Below, in pieces: positions 52,190 through 62,600 of a DNA stretch of 64,000 nucleotides. The stretch comes from Phoma sp. XZ068. Lineage: Eukaryota > Ascomycota > Dothideomycetes > Pleosporales > Didymellaceae. Both the position numbers and the translations under genes were made by a program. The notes under the pieces were generated by a model. The model did no database searches and was not told the origin of the DNA. It was given only the letters and a program-made list of their open reading frames with translations. Each line of letters begins with the position of its first letter. The stretch's first letter is position 1. The stretch is taken from the NCBI GenBank assembly GCA_004835665.1, contig RBKR01000017.1, positions 434,001 to 498,000 of the forward strand. The letters run 5' to 3'.

Positions 52190-54774
52190 CTAGTCGAGGA
52201 TAGTGTCTTCGTCCGGATCTCGCTCTTTATTTGGCCTCAACTTCTTTTTATCGCTGAAAAGGAAACCAATCGCCTGATCCATCAGACTCTTGGTCGGTCG
52301 CTGTGTCGGACTTGGAATTCTGTCGATACCAAGCTGGAGCTTGGCAATTTTCTGCATGTCACGCTTGCGCGTGAATACTTGTGTTTCAACTGACACCAAG
52401 GAAGATCCTCCCCTGAATGAAGGCCCTGCTCCAAGCCTGTTTGCCTGATAGGCGCCAGCCTCGGCGCTTTGGTAGTGCCTGACACTGAAGTCTGTTTGCC
52501 GTACATACGGCTGTAATGGGGGTACTGGTTGGATGGGGAACGTGCGATCTGGTGTCATGGGGTGGGCATTCGCTGGCGGCTTACGGTCGGGCGATTCTGT
52601 GCGCAGCCTACCGCAAGGGTCACCGCTTGTTGCCAATTCGCTCCGGTCTTGCAGTCGCTCTAGACTGGGCGTGTGCGAGCCGGACTTTGCGACAGATTTA
52701 AATCGAGACATGTCTGGCTGTGTTGGCAAGTCGTCGATCGCAGAGGAGTTGTCAGAAAGTGTATGTCCATCCATTTGTGCAACTCGAGATCTCGTCACAC
52801 CCTCTACAGCTGCTGCCTTGTCTTTGCTCTTGCCTTTCTTATTCGGCTTGGCTTGCGTTTGTGGTGTCTCGTCAGAAGTCGATTCCCATAACTCCTCGCT
52901 CGTAGGAGAACCTAGAGTTATAGCCCTGCGTTTGCCCTTATCGCTGCACATCGGCCCACCGGCAACTGAAAGAATATCTCTCGGGGCTGAGGCGTGGTGA
53001 GGCGGTATTTCATTCACGAGTCCGTGGTCGTTGACGAGTGCAGCATTGTCTCCACCATTGTCCTTGTGGTTGGACTTACTTGTGATTGTAAGATGGTTCC
53101 TACCATCGGAGGCGTAGTCGCAAGAAGCGGCAAGCTCAGGGTTAGAACGATTCACAACCGCAGCCTTGGTGTTTTCCCTCTAAGATAGCCTGCCTCCAAC
53201 TGTATAATCATCCTTCTGGCCAGACGCGTGTAGATCGAGGTTATGTACATCTGCAGCCTTATCTTTGCCTTTGTCCAGGATGGTGGGCTTGCTCATGGCT
53301 GCAATAGCATCCTCTGGATCCGATGTCTGGAAGAATGTCCAGCTTTAGATGTGGCATGTTCGCCAGACTCAGCCTTGCTCATGTTCTTCAATGCAGGCTT
53401 GAGTGGCCGTCCGTGTTTGGGTACACCTTTGTCCACAATCGCGGAGTACATCTTTGACAAGAAGCCTTGCGCGGTCCCTGGTTGTTGATCTTCAAAGTGT
53501 ACCGATCTTGTGGACGCACGCTGCTCGAGCTCTAGCTCCGCACTTGTCTCTTCTCTGATCGTGGTCGGGATGGACAGAATTGAAGACGATTCGCTAGCCT
53601 CTGGAGCAGATGCATCATCAACCGGTATATAGCGGTGCATTTCCCGAGGTTGTGGTGGGAGGGATTCAGCTGGAGGTAGTCGCACGTTTGCCTGTTGCGA
53701 AGCCAAGATGAAGCTGCTCACTCTATTGTTCTGCCGCGTAGGTACAGTCTCCTCCCCACTCACAGGCTCGTCCTCGGGTTCACGCGCAGATGCCTCCTCT
53801 TCCTGGCGAGATGATTCACCTTGCTCCTCAACACTAAGTCTTGCTCTGCTTGATGCCGGTCCAGCCCTGGTAGGAGAGATATCTTCAGACTTGCGCGATC
53901 GATGTTGACGGGTCTCATTGGACTTGCGAAATGTGAAAGTCTTAACAGGCTTGCCAAACAAGACCTCCGACGGGTAATTCGAGCCCGTCCAAGGCTATTG
54001 GAGCGCCCAATCTGCCGGCATGATAAAGCCGCTGTCCTTGAAGTCGCGCTGGATGTAATCGGTCAAGGCGTCAAGTCTCTTGCGTTGTATGTGCAGAACG
54101 CCAAGCTTGATATCTTTCTCTCGCTGGCTCATTGAGCTGAGTACGGAAGGGGGTTTGAGCTTGCCAGTTGTACTTTGTGCAGCTGTTGGTGTACTTGGTC
54201 GCGTGTCAGAGTCTTCTAGCGCAGGGTACCGCGGATCGCCATTGCCTTCGGCGGTGATCTTGAAACGCTGCGACTTGTTTGGTGGTAGCTCGCCGATCAA
54301 GACAAAGAGAAGCTCTGGCTGTAGTGATCGAATGAGAATGTTGCAGTTTTCCGCTTCGATGGTGAGTGTTTCGAGCGCAGGCTTCAAACCGTTCTGCCGA
54401 GCTGCCTCTGCATCATCTCGTGCTGAGTCCTTTCGGGGATCGGGTGTAGACTGTGTCTGTCGACCAATGCAATGCTCTTTCCACGCTGCCGAGATCAATG
54501 CTGCTTGATCTCGGAGTTCCTTGATGTTAACTGGGGTTGAGTAGGCGAGCAGGTTGCCATTCGGTGACATCAAGCTGCGAGCGTTAGTAGGAACCTTAGG
54601 CACCGGGTGTGAGAAGACATACAGCAACCGTGGGTAGAGCTTTTCGTTGACATTCTTAGTGAGCCACTCGCTCACCTTTATGATGTCTATCATGGGACCG
54701 TCGAGCTGTGTTTGAATAGTTAGGGGCTGTAGACGCGCGGATATACGCAATCCGGTATATTGTTGTTCAGACAT
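52190..54774 (-). CDS. Roadblock/LC7-like N-terminus with long disordered tail; gene interrupted by an in-frame TAG
   Basis: From ATG 54774, 259 residues are open to TAG 53995-53997 (ADWALQ then stop). SLMSPNGNLLAYSTPVNIK and the helices before it resemble a Roadblock/LC7 fold. The same frame continues past the TAG for 234 codons (PWTGSNYPSEVLFGKPVKTF...) with no ATG near its start, so the downstream part looks like the same gene. A GC-AG intron, 53373-53327 (47 nt, pyrimidine-rich end TTCTTCCAG), would join NMSK to TSDPEDAIAAMSK. A 69-nt GT-AG intron, 53248-53180, would remove a second TAG and join to TKAAVVNRSNPELAAS. The tail ends DPDEDTILD at 52190. The full reading would be about 820 residues. 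The tail is Ser/Pro/Glu-rich with HGRPLKPALK. Function unknown. Confidence 0.6.
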
Positions 54775-55483
54775 AGCAAAACGAATGAAAACTGAGATCT
54801 GAGAGTGTAGCGATAGAGTGCTCTGACGATATGGCGGCCGTCACCGTGGGGTACAGATAGCCGTTGTAGTAATGAGTAAGGTCACGTACCTGATTACAAA
54901 GTCACGCAACTCAAAGCGCGCGTGGCAGATGGCCTGGGTGGACAGCGGTTGCTGCAATGCACAATTTCAAGCAAGTGAACGAATGCAATTGCAGGAAGAT
55001 TGTTGTATCAGAACGAAAGGCATGTTGGAGTTCAAGGACGGAGCGACCAGCCACAATCTTAGAAAGAGCTTTGACCAACTTCCCGTGTCACGTGTTGCTA
55101 GCGCACAGGACTTGAGCTCAATTGTGCTCCGTAGCACGCTTCCTCAAATCATTGCATCTCGTCTAAGACACACTGTGCAATTGCGAAAAGTTACTTGTTC
55201 TGGTGCACTGTTTATGTTACCGAGACCAACGGCTTGGGCCAGTGCGCAATGCTGTCATAGCCGAGTAGGTGGGGTAAATTTAGATAAATTGATTGGGTGA
55301 TGACATCAAGCTCTTCGGCCATCTGGAGCTCTTAACAGTTCCCCTCTATTTGCTGCTCAGCGCAAATAAATGCTATTTCTACGACAAACACTCTTGAAAT
55401 CCTACAAAGTACCTCCACATTTTGTAGCACAACCTTTCCGAGCAAACAGCAAGCCGCGTAATATCTTCCGAGCACTAGCAACA
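54775..55483. promoter_or_regulatory. Divergent promoter region, interrupted gene (-) and glyoxalase I (+)
   Basis: 709 bp between divergent starts. A plus-strand open frame at 54.9-55.3 kb has no protein features. No site could be assigned. Confidence 0.5.
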
Positions 55484-56614
55484 ATGGCAACCGATCCAAC
55501 CCGCTACAAGCTTCACCACTCGATGTGAGCACCTCCATGGCTGTCGTTTGCAGCAACCATTGGCTGCCTAAATATGAGCTTACCCAATCTATAGGCTTCG
55601 CATTAAGGATCCTAAGCGTAGTATAGAATTCTACGAGTTTCTGGGCATGAAGGTTATCAACAAGCTGCCTAACCCTGACGCCAAGTTTGACCTTTACTTT
55701 CTCGCATACGACAGCCCCAAGGCTGTATCACACGGCAACCATTGGACCGACCGCGAGGGTATTGTCGAGCTCACACACAACTACGGCACGGAGGACGACC
55801 CGGACTACAAGATCACCAACGGCAACACCGAGCCGCACAAAGGCTTTGGCCACATTTGCATATCAGTCGACAACCTTCAGGCTGCCTGCCAACGCCTCGA
55901 AGATGCCGGCTACAAATTTCAGAAAAAGCTCACAGATGGGCGCATGAGGCACATTGCTTTCGTACTCGACCCCGATGGCTACTGGGTAGAGGTCATTGGC
56001 CAGAAGCCTGTGGAGGAGACTGAGAACGTTAAGGAGACCGAGACTTCAACATACCGCATGGTGAGTAGTTTCTTGCCTGTTCCTACACGCTCCTAATGCT
56101 AGCAGAACCACACTATGTTGCGCGTCAAAGACAAGGACGTCTCGCTCAACTTCTACAAGGACGTCATGGGCATGAAGCTCAAGCGTACCCATGAGGCTCC
56201 TAACGCAGGGTTCAACTTATACTTTCTCGGATACGGCGCAGATATTCCCGAGCAGACCGCAAACGGTGTAAACCCACTAGCAGACAGTGAGGGCCTGCTT
56301 GAGCTCACATGGAACTATGGTACCGAGAAGGATGCCAACTTTAAGTACCACAACGGGAACGACCAGCCACAGGGTTTCGGGCATATCTGCATTTCGGTCG
56401 ATGACCTCGATGCTGCTTGTGCTCGGTTCGAGGAGAAGGGCGTCAACTGGAAGAAGAGGCTCACCGACGGCAGAATGAAGAACATTGCTTTTGTACTGGG
56501 TACGTAATACATAATTCGTGTACATGAAACGAAGCTAACATCATGTTAGACCCTGACAACTACTGGGTCGAGGTCGTGCAGAACGAGAAGCTCAAGACAC
56601 GAAGCAATTGGTAA
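55484..56614 (+). CDS. GLO1: Glyoxalase I (lactoylglutathione lyase), two-domain fungal form
   Basis: Exons 55484-55524, 55595-56060, 56106-56499 and 56550-56614 give 321 residues. Two tandem vicinal-oxygen-chelate halves are present. Each has the full metal set: HHSMLRIKD, GIVELTHNYGTE, GFGHICISVDN and GYWVEVIG in the first; NHTMLRVKD, LLELTWNYGTE, GFGHICISVDD and NYWVEVVQ in the second. The exon borders sit in equivalent places in both halves, each first intron lying just before or within the HxMLR block, which fits an old internal duplication. The enzyme converts the methylglyoxal-glutathione hemithioacetal to S-lactoylglutathione in the cytosol. Both active sites look intact, as in yeast Glo1. 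Confidence 0.97.
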
Positions 56615-57130
56615 ACGACATTGTCAACTATCATGCACGAATCCCACTCACCAAGCGAGCGGCTCCAATTAATGCAGGACACATAGTGTACTACCTGACG
56701 CACTGCATGAGTTGTGCACACGGTGAAGCCTACCAGGCTCTTGAGGATAAAACACAGTCAATGAATGCAACTCTTCTTAGGCACCAATGATTCCCTGCTG
56801 CCATGTACGTCCAGTACTATATCTTTCTATCATTGTTGCTTTGGGCCACGACTGGGACGTCCCTTTAGCCTACTGTATGTCGTCGCGGCGCCTACCCCAC
56901 GAATGCGGGGGCGGGGTAGCTTCCCTAGCTACATCAGGCTACCCTTCTTTGATGAAGCCAACAGCTGATGCAATGCACAACAAGCTCACTGCAGGCGCGT
57001 CCGGTAGCGGTGCTTTAATCTCCCGTGTAGTTTGCTGGGCAGCTAAAAGGATAGATCTCCCCTAGTACCGGTCTCCTTTCAAACGACCTTTTCTAAACCA
57101 TCACTTCTCTACAACCTTCCAGCGATCATC
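56615..57130. other. Intergenic
   Basis: 516 bp between two plus-strand genes; holds the promoter of the dehydrogenase gene, with a CT-rich stretch just before its start. No gene seen. Confidence 0.5.
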
Positions 57131-59046
57131 ATGGCCATTCTAGCAGTCCACGCGAGACCTAAGATCCTCATACCAGAAAAAGTATCTGCAGATGGTCTGG
57201 CACTGCTGCAAGATCAGTTCGAGGTACATGAGAAGAAAGGCTTGACTCCTGACCAGCTCAAAGATATTATTGGCGACTATGAAGCTCTCATCGTCCGTTC
57301 TGAGACCCAAGTGACAGCAGACCTACTCAATGCAGCGAAGAAACTCAAGGTTGTTGCTCGAGCCGGTGTCGGTGTTGACAATGTCGACGTCCAAAGCGCC
57401 ACTACCCACGGCATCATCGTTGTGAACTCGCCTTCTGGAAATATCAATGCCGCCGCAGAACACACCATCGCGCGTGGGTACCCAAAGCAGCAATATCCAA
57501 CGTAAACTGATCTCAATAGTGCTCATGGCGGTGGCCCGAAACATTGGTGATGCGTCACAAAGTATCAAGAATGGCAAGTGGGAGCGCAGTCGCTTGACTG
57601 GTGTTGAAGCAAAGGGCAAAACACTGGCCATCGTCGGTCTAGGAAAAGGTGACACAACCAACCTGCTGCACACCGTCACGGCTAACGACGAATATAGTCG
57701 GTCTCACTGTAGCTCGAATCGCCAACGGCCTCGGCATGCGATTGGTAGCCTACGACCCTTACGCAAACCCTAACCTGGCAGCAGCAGCATCAGTCACCCT
57801 ACGGTCAAGTCTTGCAGAATTGCTTCAAGAAGCTGACTTTTTGACACTGCACACTCCGCTCATTGCATCCACCAAGGGCATGATTGGCAAGGCTGAATTG
57901 GCCACGATGAAGCCTACAGCCCGGATTCTCAATGTCGCTCGAGGCGGCATGATCGACGAAGATGCTCTCGTAGAAGCACTAGATGCAGGTACTATCTCTG
58001 GCGCGGGCATCGACGTCTTCACCTCTGAGCCACCCAAGCCCGACTCTTCAGCAAGCCGGCTCATCGCGCACCCAAAGGTTGTTGCAACGCCCCATCTGGG
58101 TGCCTCTACCAAGGAAGCACAAGAAAACGTCTCCATCGACGTCTGCGAGCAAGTTGTTCTCATTTTGTCTGGCGAACTCCCACGCTCAGCCGTCAACGCG
58201 CCTCTCATCTTGCCAGACGAATACCGCACACTCCAGCCCTTTGTTAGTCTTGTCGAGAAAATGGGTTCGCTGTATACTCAGCACTACTCCTCCACCAATA
58301 TCAAATCCTTCCGCACAACCTTCGACCTGACCTACGAAGGCAAGCTCGCAAACCTCAACACCACAAAACCCCTCTTCGCAGCGCTCGTCAAAGGCCTCCT
58401 CACCCCCATCACAAGCAGCGACGGCCTAAATATCAACATCGTCAACGCCGAGCTCCTCGCCAAAGAACGCGGCATCCTCATCAACGAGCAACGCTCGCGC
58501 GAGAATGTGGACGACAAACCCTACTCCTCCTTCATCACTCTCCGCGCCCGCGCTTCCCGCTCCACATCCACCGCGCGCGCAGGCAGCCGCGCCACCAGCC
58601 CAGCCGCAAGCCGCAACCTGCACCTCTCGCGCGTGGACACGCACCAAGGCGCCGCACAGCCCGCGCCCGAGCAAGACCAAGTAATCCAGGGGTTCGTATC
58701 GGGCAACAAACCCTTCATCTCGCGACTAGACCGGTTCAAGGGCGAGTTCGTACCGAAAGGCACACTCCTGATATGCCGTAACTTTGATTCGTGCGGGAAA
58801 ATCGGGTTTGTGGGAAACTTGCTGGGCAAAGCGGGCGTGAATATTAATTTCATGAATGTGGCGCCGCTGCACTTGGATGATGAGGAGGAGGAGGAGGAGG
58901 AGGAGGAGGCAGAGGCGCAGGCGAGTGGGAAGCAGAGTAACGAGGCGCTGATGATTCTCGGCGTGGATAGTCCGGTTGGGGAGGATGTAGCGAAGGCGTT
59001 GATTGGGCCCGAGGGCGTGTTGGAGGCGTCTGTTGTTACGCTGTAG
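57131..59046 (+). CDS. D-3-phosphoglycerate dehydrogenase
   Basis: Exons 57131-57473, 57520-57648 and 57698-59046 give 606 residues. The two short introns join AEHTIA to LLMAVARN and VGLGK to VGLTVARI. The substrate domain opens KILIPEKVSADGLALL, with VVARAGVGVDNVD. The NAD loop is GLGKVGLTVAR, split by intron 2. Catalytic residues are Arg in NVARGGMIDEDAL, Glu in DVFTSEPPKPD and His in TPHLGASTKEAQ. An intervening domain and a C-terminal ACT domain (FVGNLLGKAGVNINFMNV) follow. It begins serine synthesis from 3-phosphoglycerate. Unusual insertions: a Ser/Arg/Ala-rich stretch around residues 445-475 and a nine-Glu run inside the ACT domain, absent from the compact bacterial type. Confidence 0.95.
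58882..58910 (+). repeat. Coding GAG/GGA microsatellite (poly-Glu) in the phosphoglycerate dehydrogenase ACT domain
   Basis: About ten tandem GAG codons encode nine Glu after LHLDD. Length is likely to vary between isolates. The insertion falls in a surface loop of the regulatory domain, after the strand bearing FMNVAPLHLDD. Confidence 0.85.
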
Positions 59047-59627
59047 ACTGGGTCTGGATTTTCTCTTGATGCAGCGCTGGGGATGGGAATGTGATGTTGT
59101 TGTGTAGTAGGTAGATAGAAGCAGTTCTACGAAATACATCAGCTATTGAAAAGTCGACACGCAAGGCCACCAGTGAACCATGCTGAATGCACACGAGATG
59201 GATGCTAAATTGCTGTATCATATCTGACCACTGCTACACAAGAAAAAGCCACACATTGAAATGTTGTAATCAGACTCTTCCACATAATCCCACATCTTAT
59301 CCACCTTGAGAAAGCGCATCTTCACGAACTTGCAACATCATCAGTCCAACGGTACATTACGTTACATTACAAACAAACAAGAAAGACTGAACAGACTGCT
59401 TATAACAATCACATCTTAATTACTACAAAAACTATACCTATCAATGCCCCGTCCCAACCCAATCTAAACGCCCTCGATGCAAAAAGCAAATGCAAAATGC
59501 AAATTGTAATACACCAACCAAAGAAAATAAATCATGGTATCTAATCCAATTCCAACTCCATCCATACCAATACCAGTACCAATACCAAAATCAATATACA
59601 CCTCAGAACACCAGCATTAGGAAAAAA
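59047..59627. other. Intergenic, convergent 3' ends
   Basis: 581 bp between the dehydrogenase and MED13 stop codons, AT-richer than the genes, with ATACCAATACC-type repeats near 59560-59600 that fit 3' UTR sequence. No gene seen. Confidence 0.5.
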
Positions 59628-62600
59628 TCACCGCGACCCAGTCACCTTCCCCACCCCCTCAACCCCCCTCTGCGCAGCACCAACATGCCACGGCACAGTC
59701 CCGTGTCTACTACCCCTCACACCCTTAAGTTTCATCAGCAGTCCCAACCCCCTAAACTGCTGGAGAATCTCCTTGAGGAGGTTCTCAGCGGTCGCACGAG
59801 TCTGCGGTGTGGGCGTCCACATGAGGCTGCTCGTCTGCTGTGGGCCTTGCGTTGGTGTCGAGGGCTGGCTGGCGGATGCGCCGGGAGGAGGTGCGTGGGA
59901 GCCGGCGGAGAGGTAGGAGCCGGGTGCGGGATGGGACGCGGGTTCTGAGCCGCCTGGTGTGGGCGGGAAAGGGGATGTGGCGGCGCGGGTGCTGCCGACG
60001 GCGCCGATCCAGAGGATGTTGACTGCGACGATGATGGGGCCTTCTTCGTTTTCTCCTGTTTCTTGGATGGTGCCGCCGGTGGAGCCGCTGAGACCGCGTT
60101 TGACAAGCAGCCCTGAGATGAGCGCGGGGTTGAACTGGTTCGTCGAGTTGCTGTTGTGCAGGCGGTGCGCGAGGATGATTCCCCACGTCTCGTCTGTAAC
60201 ATCGACCAGACGCGCGTCTGGATCTTGGGTCGGATCTGGGGTGGGGTCGACAGCAGAGGGTGTTGCGGCTGGCGTGAGGCCCAAGGCGGGGTCCGGAGAA
60301 ACTCCTGCACCAGGTGTAGCTGTCGGAGTATTTGGGTTGCTTTGGCTCGTAGAAGTTGCCGTCGCAGGAGTGAACTTGTACGACGGTTGCGTGTCGACGG
60401 TGAGTAGCGTGATGAAGAGATTGAGTTGCGTGGGACAGGAGATCAGGTACACCCAGGTCTCCAGCTCTTCCCTATCCATGACACCCGAACGCGCAACGCA
60501 CACCCGCCAATGCACCTTCCTCGCCTGCAGAATGGAGATGGTAGTGGCCCAGATCTCTTTCGCAAGCTCATTGAATGGACGCGTACCGAGGTGGTACGTG
60601 CTCGTAGCTTGGCTCTTCCCGCAGCTGTCGGTCCAAGCAGCAGTCAACCAGGTGCCGTCCAGACTGATGGCGTAGGCGAGGTGCATGTACGAATTCTCCC
60701 TCAACAGGTCTTGTGGAGGTTCCGACTGGAGCTTGAACGGGACATTGCGGGGAATTGGCTCTTCGAGCTGGAAGGCAGGAGCAAAGGCGATCGGTAGGGG
60801 CGTTTTGTCTTCGTTATCGTTGCTCGGCGGGCTGCGTGAGTAGACTTCGCGGGCGAGGTTGATATATGTGTTGCTGGAAAGGATGACGGGATGGTCAAAG
60901 GAGGCGATATACTTGATGGGTATGATTTCGAGAACAAGATCGGGTTTTTGAGGCTGGTTGGGATGGGATGGACCTTGCCCGTACGTTTGGAAGAGTGTCC
61001 AGAATGCAGCACAGAGTTCCCATAGGGCAGAAGGGGTGTCAAAGGGGTTCACCATGTATATAATGAACGCATCGACTCGTGCATCGTTCTGTTCACGGAT
61101 ATGGGCATGCCTTGCAGCTAGAACCTTTCCAAGCTGGACGCAGGTCTCGCGCAGCGCTTTGTACACAGCACGAGGGGCTGCAGGTGTGGGGATCTTGCAG
61201 GGGACGAGGCCACTCTCGTACTCGCTCACAGTCTCGACTCGCGTATGGGTCCCAAGCTTGCAGCTATCGTAGGCGAGCTGCATGTGAAGAAGGAAGCTTT
61301 CCAGGCAAGGTCTGAGCGAGTCACTGTGAGGGTAGATGCAGAACGCGACGACATTCTTCGGTCCATTGACTGGGGCCAAGCCGAACGGTTCCCAAAAAGC
61401 CATGGCAGGTGGTAGCAAATCCCAGGCGGCTTCCGCTCGCCGTACCCTGATGGAGGGCGGGTTGATCAGATACATCTGGCTGCCAGGTATGGCTGGCGAA
61501 TCGTTCGGCTTCCGTGCTGGAATTCTCTGCTGCCCTTTTGCGTGCGCTGACATGTCGGGAAATACGTCGTTTACTGCGGCTAATGCGGGCAACGTACAAT
61601 CAACCGCTTCTGGAAATAAGTCCTTGATGACTGCAGTCCAGCGCATCTCAGTGGAGCTGCGATCGTGCTGCGGTGGTGTTGATGTATCCTCGTCGAGAAT
61701 GTCGAGTGTTGCTGAGATGATCTGTTCTGTGACCACTTGTGCAATGTTGATGTTGTCTGGTCCACTTAAAGGCTTTGCGTCTGGAAGCTCCAAAGTTAGG
61801 TCAGGCTGAGAGGTAGGCGTATCAGGCACTTGGCCTAGAGGTTGTGGGAACAATGGCATGCTGTACCGGGCGCCAGCTGACGGTCTTTCCACAGGAGGGG
61901 GAAGCTTCACCAGAGACCAATCCCAGCTGCTTGGCTCCAAAGTGAGGAGTGAGCTGTCATCGAGGTGTAGGTTCTGGAGTTCGAGCAAGTCCCCACCCAA
62001 CGAGTCGGCGAATGAGGTCACAGATAATGGTGTAGCATTCCCATCTGTTGGCAGCTTTCTCTTGGCCGATACAATAGGACCGCCCGTGAAAGACGTTGAT
62101 ACTGTCGATGGAACCTCTTCGACATCTTCGTCGGATGCGTCAGAACTTGCACTCTCAGACTCGGATGCAGAATCCCAGTCGTCGTTGATTCCTTCGATGG
62201 AAGGCGTGACCTTGGGCAGCCCAGTGGCAGATATAGCTGCAGCTGCATAGCGAAACTTGGTGAGTAAAGGAACGTCTCGCAGACTCTTAGGCCGAGTCTG
62301 ATCGGCTTTGGCGGACTTCTCTTTTGCTTCGACATCTGGATGCACGCCGTACCGTCCGTCTTGATACTTGGCATCAGCGACGCTCATCTTGCGACTGAAG
62401 GACAGTGGGCCGAAAGCGCTCCCTCCATGATCTTGGATTTGTGTTTGCGGTATGTCAAGGGTCAAGGTAGACTTCGGTGATGCTTTGAGAGCTTCCCGGA
62501 TTCTGCTCGGGCTGAGTGGAGGTGTAGGTGCTTTGGCAGGGGGTGTCTGTCGGTCCTGTACTGGGCTAGACAGGTCGGTGTCTGGCTTGGCTACATCGTG

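Noticed and set aside
53293..53961. Stand-alone genes at 53293-53961 and 52190-53155
   Set aside because: Both begin only with TTG or GTG; the frames connect to the upstream gene, so they are treated as its continuation.
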